Shown piece after piece: positions 42,446 through 51,889 of a stretch of 64,000 nucleotides of DNA. The position numbers and the translations under genes are program-made. The DNA comes from FEB-12 sp964503315 (GTDB lineage Bacteria > Zixibacteria > MSB-5A5 > GN15 > FEB-12): assembly GCA_964503315.1 (NCBI GenBank), contig CAZCZL010000002.1, forward strand, positions 336,833 through 400,832, in the 5' to 3' direction. Position 1 is the first letter of the stretch. Every line of letters begins with the position of its first letter. The notes beneath the pieces were generated by a model. That model was not told the origin of the DNA. It made no database searches and worked only from the letters and a program-made list of their open reading frames with translations.

Positions 42446-44479
42446 CTAATCGAAGAAATTCCAGTCAAATCCCCATGTGACCACCCGTCCGGGTATATTG
42501 AACAGCTCACGATTGGCGTAATCGATATTGAGAAAATTCTGGTACACCACGCGGAATCGGAAATTCCCCATCGAAAAGGACAGTTTTCCGTTCACCACCG
42601 CCTGCTCCCCCAATTCCTCACCCTGATACCCGCTGTATGGCCCGACATATTGTATCTCGCCGTACGCCCAGAAATGCATCAACTTTGATTGCCAATAATG
42701 GTGAAGTTCCATCCCTCCGAACAACTGGTAATCCGGCTGGTAAGGTCTCTCCGTGTACCTGTCATACTCTCGCCAGAAGTAACTCCCGCCCGCTGAAACA
42801 TTCGCGAAGTCCCCCAGACGCACTCGCTTCTGCGTCGACACGGTCGCGAACGTGACATCTGTGTTCACCGGAGTGAAATACCAGGCATCAATGGTAGTCA
42901 GCGAGATGAGTGATCTGTCCCATTCAATCCCGTCATATATCCCGCCGCCCACGGCCTCAATGATCCATGCGTTATCGAATGAACCGAACTCAACTCGAAA
43001 TGATCCGGTCACCTGACGTTCGGGCTTCAGGTCGGGGTTGCCGCCATCCACATAGCGGGTTGTATCGATGCCATACAATTGAACGTCTTTGAATGGCAGA
43101 TATAGCTCATGTTGCGACGGCGCTCGTTCCGCATATCCGACCGAAGTCTGGAAGAAGATTTTTTTGGATTCCCGCTGGAGAAGCAGCGACCCATACGGCA
43201 GGACTCGGAACTCCTCCACATACTTCGCGCCGACACGCGCTCCCACTTGAGTTGTCTGGTGGGGTCGTGCCCAGGTCAGCGACAACTCCGAGGTATGCCG
43301 CCTAAGCTTTTTTACCGCGTTGTCATATTCTAAACGATCGATTGACGCGTCAAACAGGAAGAGTGTAGTGACGGCATACCATTGTCGCGAGAAGTCCAAT
43401 CCATGACCCGTCTGATTGAACTTGGCACGATAGCCTATCCCCAAATATGACCCCTGCCGCAGATGCCTGTACCCGATATCCGTGCGAACAGTCTGGCTGT
43501 CATTGCTCATGAGGTAATGCACGCCGAGATTACGGTCGAATCGGTCGCGATTGATATAACTATCTAAAGAATCCGGACGCACAAGGTATGGTGATTGGCG
43601 ATGATACAGATGCCCGCTGACCTTCAGTCCATTCAACTGCGTCACCGGCAAATAAACCTCTCCGTCATAGGCGTACGCATCCTCGAAATTCCTGGTGGAA
43701 CCACTGGCTATTCTGGCACCATCAGCTACCCGATACCCTATCCCCAGTCGCACCTGTTTACCATCCGAAAATTCGTGAGCGTACCGTCCGCGGGCGTGTG
43801 AGAACCCCCAGTTCCCCTTGTCCAGCAAGAAGCTGCTCATCGGTTTTTGCGGTGGAGACTGGATCGGTGTCGTGACCAGAGATGCGATCGCCTGATCTGC
43901 GCCGAAGAGCATCCCCGATGCCCCCGGCATCACAAACACTCCCCCGTCCAGAGCAGTCGACAGATCTTCCAGATCAAACGTTCCATCCGGCTCAACCGTG
44001 TGTTCAAACGGATGCAACGTCATTCCATTCGAAACGTAGCCGAGTCGATCTCCCGCCAACCCATATGGCTGAACTGTCGACCTCCCCGGCGTCAACTGCC
44101 AGCGTTGTACAAAATAAGCGGGACTGAATTTGAAGTAATCCGAGGCATTCATGTAATATGAACGACTCAGCCACTCGCGCTGATCCAATCGTAGCGGGAG
44201 CATCAGCGATGCTAGGCTGTCTTTCACCGACAGTCGCGGCTTGATCACTCGCTTGGGCGCCTGCTCGCGAGCCTTCTTCATTCGCTCTTCGAAACTGCGC
44301 GCCGCCCGTTCTGCGGCACCTAGCGTATCGGACAAAACGCTATCCGGTGGCTGCTGGGAATGAAGCGAGTCTACGACTGGAATTGGCACACGGGCGGAGT
44401 CGCTCTGCTCCTGAGTTCGGGCAGATTCTGCAATTGTGAACAGACCAATAAGTAAGATAATTGCGCGAGTAGCCTTCAT
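42446..44479 (-). CDS. TonB-dependent receptor-like outer-membrane protein
   Basis: 677 residues. Signal peptide (MKATRAIILLIGLFTIAESA), then a Pro/Ser-rich region of about 100 residues, a plug-like part (GLAGDRLGYVSNGMTLHPFE) and a large barrel of alternating aromatic strands. The motif GNPDLKPERQVTGSFRVEFG is the usual 'NP.L.PE' signature of TonB receptors; the last strand ends WGFDWNFFD with terminal aromatic residues. No clear TonB box was found. It overlaps by four bases the gene for an ECF S-component, so the two may import one vitamin or metal chelate. Confidence 0.8.
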   Translation of the reverse strand: MKATRAIILLIGLFTIAESARTQEQSDSARVPIPVVDSLHSQQPPDSVLSDTLGAAERAARSFEERMKKAREQAPKRVIKPRLSVKDSLASLMLPLRLDQREWLSRSYYMNASDYFKFSPAYFVQRWQLTPGRSTVQPYGLAGDRLGYVSNGMTLHPFEHTVEPDGTFDLEDLSTALDGGVFVMPGASGMLFGADQAIASLVTTPIQSPPQKPMSSFLLDKGNWGFSHARGRYAHEFSDGKQVRLGIGYRVADGARIASGSTRNFEDAYAYDGEVYLPVTQLNGLKVSGHLYHRQSPYLVRPDSLDSYINRDRFDRNLGVHYLMSNDSQTVRTDIGYRHLRQGSYLGIGYRAKFNQTGHGLDFSRQWYAVTTLFLFDASIDRLEYDNAVKKLRRHTSELSLTWARPHQTTQVGARVGAKYVEEFRVLPYGSLLLQRESKKIFFQTSVGYAERAPSQHELYLPFKDVQLYGIDTTRYVDGGNPDLKPERQVTGSFRVEFGSFDNAWIIEAVGGGIYDGIEWDRSLISLTTIDAWYFTPVNTDVTFATVSTQKRVRLGDFANVSAGGSYFWREYDRYTERPYQPDYQLFGGMELHHYWQSKLMHFWAYGEIQYVGPYSGYQGEELGEQAVVNGKLSFSMGNFRFRVVYQNFLNIDYANRELFNIPGRVVTWGFDWNFFD

Positions 44480-44997
44480 GTGTGCGCCTCGCGGTCATAT
44501 AAATACCGGGCTGCGCCAAAAAGCAAAGGGAAAACCAGCAGATTGCTGACCAACGAGAATCCGACCCACGGCAATCCGGCGATCATCCGCGGCCAGAATG
44601 GCTGATAGAGCCAGGCATCGACTAGAGAAACGGGCAGATAAAACAGAAGTGTGCAGGCTATTCCGCACAAAGCGAGTGAGACATACAGAAGCACGACAGG
44701 GAATTTGCGCCACCGCAGCTTGCCGAATAAGTATCCGATTGGACCGCCGGCCGCGGCTCCAACTATCTGCGCGATCATCACCGGGATTCCCGCCGGTCCG
44801 TACGGATTGAAGGTGGTCCAGAGCCCCATCCCGATCCCCCCGACCAATAATCCCGCCCAGGCTCCCCAGAGAAAACCCGCGGCAAACACCAAAAAGAATA
44901 TCAGTTTTACATTCGGCAAAAAAGCGGTAGCCATCGACAGCACATAGATCAGCGCCGCGAACAGCGCGATGCGTGTCAGCAACCGCAACGGCGTCAT
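44476..44997 (-). CDS. ECF-transporter S-component-like membrane protein
   Basis: 173 residues, five or six membrane helices (FAALIYVLSMATAFLP, FFLVFAAGFLWGAWAGLLVG). The pattern, including the TTFNPYGPAGIPVMIAQI stretch, fits a substrate-binding S-component of energy-coupling-factor vitamin transporters. The A and T components are not in the window and could be shared from elsewhere. Overlaps four bases with both neighbours. Confidence 0.65.
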   Translation of the reverse strand: MTPLRLLTRIALFAALIYVLSMATAFLPNVKLIFFLVFAAGFLWGAWAGLLVGGIGMGLWTTFNPYGPAGIPVMIAQIVGAAAGGPIGYLFGKLRWRKFPVVLLYVSLALCGIACTLLFYLPVSLVDAWLYQPFWPRMIAGLPWVGFSLVSNLLVFPLLFGAARYLYDREAHT

Positions 44998-47249
44998 CGT
45001 ATCAATGCCAGCTTGGCCTTGTTTTCAGCGATCAAATCACCTTTAGAGGCATCACAATAGAGCCGCCCAAGCGCTATATAGACTCCCGACGCGACTACCT
45101 CACCGCCGGTCGTGGTCATCTCCCAGACCGGTTCGCCACGCGTTTCCAGCGATGTATCATCGACATAGTGCATTTGGGCATCACCTTGAATGGTCGACAC
45201 CCGCTCACCAGCTACTGTATACAGGTCAACGACCATGTAGGGAGCACTGCAGTTCTGAAGCGTACTGATGCCGGTCTCCAGCTTAAAGCGGAAAGTCACT
45301 TCTGCAACGGACATCTCATTGACGACGGACGGATTTGGGAATGCGAGTAATTGTGACGGTTGCTCCGCGATCGCCGTCGAATCGCCAAAACAGTTGGCGC
45401 GATATTCCGGGTCAGGGTTCTCGTCGACCAGATATCGAACCTGATACTTGGCAGGAGCGCCCGATGGCAACCGATAATTGAGAAAGTTGTTTGTGGTCGG
45501 CGTGACGATCACCAGATAGGAACAGAATTCCTCTGGATGCATCGTCTGCGAGACAAGTGACACCCCCGTAGGCGACGGTACGGCGAATTGTTCCACCTCG
45601 TGAGAGTCTGGGATATTCCGCAACTGATAGATCGTAGATAGGTACCAGGGCGACGCCAGCGAATCGAGCACGATCGAGACGTTGAACGTCGAATCGATGA
45701 TGGCCCGCGTGTAGCTGCTGCAACCCGTCCTGATCGCGCAGGTGTCCGGGGCGCGCTGAAGATCCGGACAGGCGGCCAACGCCCAGTCCAGTGAAAGTTC
45801 TGTTGTCCCTCGAAGGTTGCCGGGTACAGACGTCTCGAATAGCGAATCCGCTATCACCAGATTGCAGACTGTGTCAGGGTCGACAGGCACCGCCGCACTA
45901 CCGTAGTTCCGGGCAATTAACTGATCCTCTATCCCCAGCCCGCCTTCGAATCTAAAATAGGCCGCTCCCATATGTTCCGGCCTTACGTCCCCTATATTCG
46001 ATACACCTATTTGAAAATCCGAATTCCTGTTAAGATACCCGTCCGGGATCACCGGATATTCCAGCGCCTCTTCGTACACAAGATTGGCCGGGCCCAATGT
46101 GGCGCGGAAACCGGTGAAGTAGTTCCACTGCGCGAATTCAGCGAACGCGCTCGCCAGGTTCTGACTTCCACCGCTGATCGAGTCGATGACATCGTCAACC
46201 GCTATCAACATGTGCGGCCCTACTCCGAATTCTCCGCACTTCTTCCAAACCTCTCGGATCACATCGCGGCCGTAGCGCTGAGATAAGAACATGCCAAATA
46301 TCCCGCATGAGTACGGATGCAGATCTGAGAAGCTTTCAAACTGCTGGATGGATGCAGTCACATCCTCGAAAAAATAGGGCAGATACCCGTAATAATCATT
46401 GATGTCGTCGAAAACTTCCTCTTCCATCCAAACCGCCGATAGTTCCATCCAATAACGGCGCGAAAGTGTTTGATCAAAATCTTCCGCCTCAAATGGATCT
46501 ATTCCGAACTGAATCGCGTGGAAAAATTCATGGGCCATTGTCACTCGTATCGCGTCAAGTGGACGACTCTCATAACCGCTCAACTGGGAGTAGTCATTGT
46601 CCAGCTTGATGAACGACGTTGCTTTGTAGTGGCCGGGCGAAACCTGCCATATGCTGTCCGGATAGGCTAACCCATAAAAGTTCGCCGCAAGATTCACCAA
46701 GAAAACGTCGTATGCCGCTGAATCCGACTCTGTAGTATAAAATGAATCGCTCGGCGGGATCGGATAACCCAGTTCAGTGATCTCGTGCTCCCAGACTGAG
46801 TCAGCAATTAGGGCGGTTGACTCGACGTAATTCGGAACTCCGTCACCATCCGAATCCTCATTCGCGCGATATACGGCGTCGGTGCCGGTTTTGTCATAAT
46901 GGATCTTGAAGCGGCCCGAAGGCGACACATAACTGTACGGCAAAGCCGGGCGAACATTGAGGGCATCGATACCCAGCGAGATCAGCAGGTCACGGTCCAT
47001 TCTGCTCCGACTTACGGCGAAATCGGCAGCGGCCGACATTCCGCACTTGTGCGGCATCCCACTGGTCCCTTCGTCCTCAATTGCCAGCGATGTCTGGAGC
47101 GACGGACGATCTCCCTGACCATTGACAAACAGGAAATCCTCAATAATGCGTATCTGCTCCTCACGGCTCAGTTCAGCAGCACTTACTACTCCATTCAGAA
47201 GAAGAATGCCAATACAAGCGGTGAGAATAAGTCTGGATGCCGATCTCAA
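44994..47249 (-). CDS. Secreted MXAN_6640-like zinc metalloprotease with C-terminal sorting-type domain
   Basis: 751 residues. Signal peptide (LILTACIGILLLNGVVSAAE). Calcium-type DSDGDGVPNYVES near 133-145, then the zinc motif HEFFH (240-244) in VTMAHEFFHAIQFGIDP and downstream ELSAVWMEEEV with a candidate third ligand. The last 110 residues (LLAFPNPSV through ASGVYIALGRL) resemble the FlgD/T9SS-type domain found at the end of exported proteins in FCB bacteria. Probably secreted and acting on proteins or cell-surface polymers. Overlaps the PHP and ECF genes by four bases. Confidence 0.82.
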   Translation of the reverse strand: MRSASRLILTACIGILLLNGVVSAAELSREEQIRIIEDFLFVNGQGDRPSLQTSLAIEDEGTSGMPHKCGMSAAADFAVSRSRMDRDLLISLGIDALNVRPALPYSYVSPSGRFKIHYDKTGTDAVYRANEDSDGDGVPNYVESTALIADSVWEHEITELGYPIPPSDSFYTTESDSAAYDVFLVNLAANFYGLAYPDSIWQVSPGHYKATSFIKLDNDYSQLSGYESRPLDAIRVTMAHEFFHAIQFGIDPFEAEDFDQTLSRRYWMELSAVWMEEEVFDDINDYYGYLPYFFEDVTASIQQFESFSDLHPYSCGIFGMFLSQRYGRDVIREVWKKCGEFGVGPHMLIAVDDVIDSISGGSQNLASAFAEFAQWNYFTGFRATLGPANLVYEEALEYPVIPDGYLNRNSDFQIGVSNIGDVRPEHMGAAYFRFEGGLGIEDQLIARNYGSAAVPVDPDTVCNLVIADSLFETSVPGNLRGTTELSLDWALAACPDLQRAPDTCAIRTGCSSYTRAIIDSTFNVSIVLDSLASPWYLSTIYQLRNIPDSHEVEQFAVPSPTGVSLVSQTMHPEEFCSYLVIVTPTTNNFLNYRLPSGAPAKYQVRYLVDENPDPEYRANCFGDSTAIAEQPSQLLAFPNPSVVNEMSVAEVTFRFKLETGISTLQNCSAPYMVVDLYTVAGERVSTIQGDAQMHYVDDTSLETRGEPVWEMTTTGGEVVASGVYIALGRLYCDASKGDLIAENKAKLALIR

Positions 47250-48079
47250 TGGTGACCTCGACTGTTGCGAAGTTTCTCTCGCATCGCGTCGAGAAACTCG
47301 AGTGGTACATGTTGTGAACCGACCTGGCCGTGCCGTCCCTCACGGCCGTGAAAATCTGAGCCACCGCTCCGCAGGAGTCCTTCGCGAGCGGCTATCTTAG
47401 TCAGTCTATCTGTATCCGATGGGGTATGGCTTGGGTGTCGTACTTCCAGTCCATCCAGGCCGAGCGACACCAGCATCGGCAAATGCCTCAGCATGTTGTC
47501 GATCATGGGATGCGCCAGGACGGTCAATCCCCCCGCCTGGTGGACCATCTCAATCGCCTCGCGTGGTTCAAAGAATGCTTTCGGCACGTACGCCGGTCCG
47601 TCCTTCTTGATGTAGCGATCAAACGCTTCCTGATAACTGGAGACAGCTCGCAACCGGTGCAGTGTTTCTGCGATGTGAGGTCGTCCTATGACCGCTCCCC
47701 CGGCAGTCTCCTCCACAGCCTCGAACGGGATCTCTATCCCGATCCCTTGCAGCTTTTCTACAATCATCTGGCCGCGAAGATTCCGTTTCTCCTTGAAATG
47801 AGCCAGAGCGGCCACAAATTCGTCGTTGGCCGGGTCGAACAGGTAAGCCAACATGTGAACATCGTCTTCCCCCGCCGATACCGACAACTCCACACCGGGT
47901 ATCAGCTCTGGGTCGCCCGGACCAAGCAACTCCTTTATCACCCAGTAGCCGTTCAGATCGTCATGATCAGTTACGGCAAATGCCACTACGCCCGACTTCC
48001 GGACATTCTGTAACAGTGCCTCAGGCGACAACAGCCCGTCGGAGCAGGTCGTATGCATATGCAGGTCGATGAAGGCCAT
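47246..48079 (-). CDS. PHP-domain phosphoesterase (TrpH/YciV type, 5'-3' RNase AM-like)
   Basis: 277 residues. Motif I FIDLHMHTTCSDG (His7, His9), motif II VTDHDDLNG, GVELS, GRPHIAET, LAHPMIDN and GGSDFHG are all ligands of the trinuclear metal site. This matches the YciV/TrpH family, which in E. coli trims 5' ends of rRNA and hydrolyses 3',5'-bisphosphates. Four bases after FTCD. Confidence 0.9.
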   Translation of the reverse strand: MAFIDLHMHTTCSDGLLSPEALLQNVRKSGVVAFAVTDHDDLNGYWVIKELLGPGDPELIPGVELSVSAGEDDVHMLAYLFDPANDEFVAALAHFKEKRNLRGQMIVEKLQGIGIEIPFEAVEETAGGAVIGRPHIAETLHRLRAVSSYQEAFDRYIKKDGPAYVPKAFFEPREAIEMVHQAGGLTVLAHPMIDNMLRHLPMLVSLGLDGLEVRHPSHTPSDTDRLTKIAAREGLLRSGGSDFHGREGRHGQVGSQHVPLEFLDAMREKLRNSRGHH

Positions 48080-48083
48080 GCGC

Positions 48084-49622
48084 CTATAACTTGCCTTCCA
48101 CTACCTTGGCTATCTGGGCCGCCAGTTCATGTCCGCGTTTCCGCAGCGCAGTCATTTCTTCTCGAGTCCTGCTTACAAATCCCTGGTCGGTCAGGTTCTT
48201 GAGATTGATACGGACATTGTAAGATGCCCCTTCGACCGCGGCCTGTCCGGCCAATCCGGCGACACCGGCATCACTAATGGAGTTTTCATTCCCCTTCTCA
48301 GCGACTGCGAGAGCAAACTCGAGAGCCTGGACTGCCTTTTTCATGACTGTAAGAGGAACGGTTGTAGCGGTGATCGTCGCGTCCTGGATAGCTTTGTCCC
48401 GGGCGGTGATTTGCTCATCCGTGCTCTTAGGGAGCTTGAACGCGTCCATAACGGAGTTGAACGCCTCTTTGTCGGTCTCAACCAACTGCTCAAGCTCTTT
48501 TCTCAGGACGTCCGCTTTGTCACGCACATCGGTCAATTCAGCTTTGACCGATTCGTACTTCTTTTTTCCGACCGTTAGTCGGCAAACCATTGCCGCCAAA
48601 CAGGCGGAGAGTGACCCTAGCGAGGCCGACACAGATCCACCACCCGGCGCGGGTGACGAAGATGCTACCTGGTCATAGAAACTCTCGACCGGTTCCGCAG
48701 CAGCTTCTCCGCCCACGGCCCCAGCCATTTTCAGTTTCTCTTCAAGTATCTGGTTCTTGGAGAACTTCTCGAGTCTGAGGTAATAATCGGAGACAGCAAC
48801 CAGCGCGTCATTCGGTACCAAACCAATGACCTCCGATGAGGTCACATTGACACCATATCGAGCCGCCTCTGCCTTGATTGTCTCGAATACTCGGAAAACC
48901 GGCGTCTTGGTGTAATTCACCAGATTCATGGAGACCTGCACCTGGCCCCGCTCTTTGATATCAAATCCGAGCGCCTTGACAAATCGATAACCGCCGGTTA
49001 GCGACCGCACCGCATCCGCGATCTTGTCGGCTACTTCTTTGTTATTCGTTCCCAGGTAAACATTAAACGCTACCAGCGGAAACCGCACTCCTATCGCGGT
49101 TGAACCAGACTTCAAGTTCATTTTCCGCGGGCCGTAATCCGGAATTCGCGTGTCATCGGACTCTATGGAGTCGCGGATCCCCTCGTATTCTCCCATGCGC
49201 ACGTTGGCAAGATTTCTTCGCTTGGTACTGGTCGCCGCGTCCTCGTAAAGGTAAACCGGTATCTGCAACTCATCCCCAACCCGCTTCGCCAGCTTGTTCG
49301 CCAACTCGATCGCGTCTTCGATTGAAACATCAGTAAGTGGAATGAAAGGACAGACATCGCATGCCCCCATACGCGGATGTTCACCGTGGTGAGTCCGCAT
49401 ATCTATCAACTCGGCCGCTTTTGCGTAACCGCGAAACGCCGCTTCGACCACTTGATCCGGGTGGCAGACGAATGTCACCACCGCACGGTTGTGATCGCCA
49501 TCCATCTCAGAATCAAGCAGGGTAACTCCAGGCACTGACGTGATCGCCTCACAAATCGCCTTGATCACTTCAGGGCGTCGCCCTTCTGAGAAATTGGGGA
49601 CGCACTCGATCAACTTCGCCAT
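48084..49622 (-). CDS. Bifunctional glutamate formimidoyltransferase / formimidoyl-THF cyclodeaminase
   Basis: 512 residues from ATG 49622 (GAGGCG upstream). The N-terminal 300 residues are the formiminotransferase: KLIECVPNFSEGRRPEV, then HHGEHPRMGACDVCPFIPL with the catalytic histidine. The C-terminal 190 residues are the cyclodeaminase (SPAPGGGSVSASLGSLSACL). The fusion matches the animal and some bacterial FTCD. It moves the formimino group from the histidine breakdown product formiminoglutamate to tetrahydrofolate and releases ammonia. No other hut gene is in view. First gene of a five-gene run. Confidence 0.95.
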   Translation of the reverse strand: MAKLIECVPNFSEGRRPEVIKAICEAITSVPGVTLLDSEMDGDHNRAVVTFVCHPDQVVEAAFRGYAKAAELIDMRTHHGEHPRMGACDVCPFIPLTDVSIEDAIELANKLAKRVGDELQIPVYLYEDAATSTKRRNLANVRMGEYEGIRDSIESDDTRIPDYGPRKMNLKSGSTAIGVRFPLVAFNVYLGTNNKEVADKIADAVRSLTGGYRFVKALGFDIKERGQVQVSMNLVNYTKTPVFRVFETIKAEAARYGVNVTSSEVIGLVPNDALVAVSDYYLRLEKFSKNQILEEKLKMAGAVGGEAAAEPVESFYDQVASSSPAPGGGSVSASLGSLSACLAAMVCRLTVGKKKYESVKAELTDVRDKADVLRKELEQLVETDKEAFNSVMDAFKLPKSTDEQITARDKAIQDATITATTVPLTVMKKAVQALEFALAVAEKGNENSISDAGVAGLAGQAAVEGASYNVRINLKNLTDQGFVSRTREEMTALRKRGHELAAQIAKVVEGKL

Positions 49623-49927
49623 TGTATCGCCTCGTACATATAAGTGCCGCATTGACGGGTCGCCCCGCCAGATGAAGGATTCGATTCACTTGGGCTCGAA
49701 CCAGCCGCCCCGGACAAATGTCAACGACATTCACGGCTCGAGGTAATGCTTATAATCTGTTGTCCTGCAAGAGATTTCGGCGGTCAACCGTTGCCTGCTA
49801 CAGCGCGAAAACGGCATACCCGGACGTATCTCCGCTCCGCCAATATTGGCGACAAGCGACGCCAAGTCAATGAGATAAGTCTGTCGACGGATATCTCCCC
49901 CGCCTTCGCTTCTCACCCAAAAACCTG
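49623..49927. other. Intergenic region before FTCD with a 14-base palindrome
   Basis: 305 bases. CGCCAATATTGGCG (49838-49851) is a perfect palindrome, a possible operator. A TTGACA is present on minus (49719-49724) but no matching -10 follows. No gene, terminator or RNA is supported. Confidence 0.4.
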
Positions 49928-50773
49928 TCAGAACTCCCGGATCTCTCCAAGTATGAAGTCCGTCAATTCGGCCGAGATCGAACCTACCAAAACTTTGGAT
50001 TTCATTAGCACCGGCATTTTGAGCCGGTCATCGGTCAACCAGACAGTCAGTCTCCCCTCGTTCTTGAAAACCCCAACCGCTTGCGTTAAGGGCTCCACCA
50101 CCACACAATCGAAACTCCCTGCCTCGACCTTGATGGTCTCTTTCCGGAGTACCTTTACTTCCATCTTGTAGCTTTTACCGTCGACAAAACTGTCGACCCA
50201 GACTGACTTCCCCACCTCAAGCGGTTGCGTCCTGACATAGTACAGCGCCGACAACGCGTCTTGAACAAATGGGGCTACTGGCAGAGTGTCCTTCTCGTAA
50301 AAGACAACATGCTCGGTCTGGTTGAATTCGTACGCCTTGTCCGCACGATAGCTCCCTTCGCGGAGTTTCTTCTGGAAATGCCAACTGAATAATCCATCCG
50401 CGTCCAGAATAGATTCGACTTCATCCTCCACACGATAGATGCTTGAAAAGAACGAATTCGACAGAGCGCGGGTCTGTATCTGGTATGCCTGCCGTCCGTT
50501 GAAGTCGATCATCTTGACCACTTCCATGCTGGCCGTGCCCGCGTTGATGAACCCATAATTCACATCGAACGTGAATCTCTCTCCAATCCCGAACGCGACA
50601 TTATCCACGAACCGATCCGTCGTATTCAAGCTATCGGCGTCAGCGGTGGAAGCGTCGGCGATCCCAAATCCACCAGTGAGGAAATAGGTCGCCACGGCCA
50701 CCATCCCCGCAAAGGAGAGAAGTACCATAAAGCGCGAGACACCGCGGCGGCTGTCAGGCAGGAATCTTCTCAT
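49928..50773 (-). CDS. DUF3108 envelope protein
   Basis: 281 residues. One N-terminal hydrophobic segment (FMVLLSFAGMVAVATYFLTG) anchors or exports it. The rest fits DUF3108: GERFTFDVNYGFINAGTASM, VEDEVESILDADGLF, and YKMEVKVLRKETIKVEAGSF with the late AVGVFKNEGRLTVWLTDD. Such proteins are periplasmic and of unknown role. It overlaps the phosphatase gene by 20 bases and ends the manC operon. Confidence 0.88.
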   Translation of the reverse strand: MRRFLPDSRRGVSRFMVLLSFAGMVAVATYFLTGGFGIADASTADADSLNTTDRFVDNVAFGIGERFTFDVNYGFINAGTASMEVVKMIDFNGRQAYQIQTRALSNSFFSSIYRVEDEVESILDADGLFSWHFQKKLREGSYRADKAYEFNQTEHVVFYEKDTLPVAPFVQDALSALYYVRTQPLEVGKSVWVDSFVDGKSYKMEVKVLRKETIKVEAGSFDCVVVEPLTQAVGVFKNEGRLTVWLTDDRLKMPVLMKSKVLVGSISAELTDFILGEIREF

Positions 50774-51245
50774 CTATCCGTTTTACAATCTCATCCAGAT
50801 GTTTGCCCAAATACTCGCCGATCTCAAGAAAAGTCTCGTTGTACCGTTCCAGAGACTGCCCTATCGGATCCTCGACCGGCTCTCCCTTAGACCCGGTATT
50901 CGGGAAATTCTTCAGCAGGAATGTCCGCTCCGCCGCCGATGGGGTCATCCGCAGCACCTCTTTGACATGGTCGGGTGTCATCCCGAAGATCAGATCAGCC
51001 TCTTCGATCAGGCCACGCGTCAACTGCCGCGACTTATGCTTGGAGAGGTCGCAGGACCAGATCTTGACCGCCTCATTGGCGTACATGGTCGCCGGAAACC
51101 CGCTTGCCGCCCCTGTCCCAGCCGAAATAACCCGGACTTTCCCCGGACGGCGCTTCTCCAGCAGCATCCGCATAGCCGCCTCCGCCATGGGTGACCGACA
51201 GGTATTCCCGGTACAGACAAACATTATCGTAAATTGATCGCTCAT
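50754..51245 (-). CDS. Low-molecular-weight protein phosphatase (arginine/tyrosine type)
   Basis: 163 residues. Active-site loop VCTGNTCRS (Cys11-x5-Arg17) near the N-terminus and the general acid Asp126 in VEDPIGQ. The residue after Gly in the loop is Asn-Thr, as in protein-arginine phosphatases such as YwlE (CTGNTCRS), so phosphoarginine is a possible substrate; tyrosine is the alternative. Two bases after the tsaC gene. Confidence 0.9.
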   Translation of the reverse strand: MSDQFTIMFVCTGNTCRSPMAEAAMRMLLEKRRPGKVRVISAGTGAASGFPATMYANEAVKIWSCDLSKHKSRQLTRGLIEEADLIFGMTPDHVKEVLRMTPSAAERTFLLKNFPNTGSKGEPVEDPIGQSLERYNETFLEIGEYLGKHLDEIVKRIDEKIPA

Positions 51246-51247
51246 CT

Positions 51248-51889
51248 CTATAACAGGTCTTTCACACTTTCAAGTATTTGCTCACGGCTGATCGCCCCCT
51301 CCCGAAGGATCACCGGTCGCTCCCCAGAGCACTCAACCACTGTCGATGTTATCCCTTTCAGCGGTCCTCCGTCAAGGTAAAGATTCACCGACTTTCCGAA
51401 GGCCGATGCTATCTCCTGTACTGTTTCTGCGTCCGCTGTCCCGGAGAGATTGGCCGAGGTCGCGGTCAGCGGAAAATCGGTCAGGGCAAGCAGCTCAGAG
51501 ATCACCCTGCTGGGCGACCACCGAATTCCTATCCGTTCATTCATAACAACTTGCGGTTCCCAGGTTCCAGCCGCTCTCACCACCAATGTCAAGGGGCCCG
51601 GCAGGAATCGTTCCGTCAGTCTTCGTGAGATCTCTGTCATCTCCCCAAAGCGCTCAATCTCGTCACGGTTTCGTGCGAAGATTGCGGTCGGCATAGCCTG
51701 AGGCCTCCCCTTGGCGCTGAATAACCGCTCCAATGCCTCGCGGCTGTCACCCCGCGTCAGCAACCCGTACCTCGTTTCGGTCGGTGCAACCACCAAACCT
51801 CCCGCAATGAGAACCTTGGATGCTTCCTTGAGTATCTCTCTGTCCGGGGATTCCAACGAAATGGAGTGAATATGAACGTGCGGCATCAA
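51248..51889 (-). CDS. tsaC: Threonylcarbamoyl-AMP synthase (YrdC/TsaC)
   Basis: 213 residues, one YrdC domain: VVAPTETRYGLLTRGDSREA, SAKGRPQAMPTAIFA (binding motif) and TATSANLSGTADA. It makes threonylcarbamoyl-AMP from threonine, bicarbonate and ATP for the t6A modification of tRNA. The C-terminal Sua5 domain is absent. A co-transcribed TsaC and phosphatase pair is common (the latter also follows ywlE/ywlC in Bacillus). Overlaps the SPOR gene by four bases. Confidence 0.9.
   Translation of the reverse strand: MMPHVHIHSISLESPDREILKEASKVLIAGGLVVAPTETRYGLLTRGDSREALERLFSAKGRPQAMPTAIFARNRDEIERFGEMTEISRRLTERFLPGPLTLVVRAAGTWEPQVVMNERIGIRWSPSRVISELLALTDFPLTATSANLSGTADAETVQEIASAFGKSVNLYLDGGPLKGITSTVVECSGERPVILREGAISREQILESVKDLL

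Noticed and set aside
49681..49735. tRNA-like segment on minus with a T-loop-like GGTTCGAGCCC
   Set aside because: Stem arms do not pair over five bases, and no acceptor stem or anticodon arm could be drawn.
49731..49916. 61-codon open frame on minus upstream of FTCD
   Set aside because: No ribosome site or recognised motif; it spans the palindrome region.
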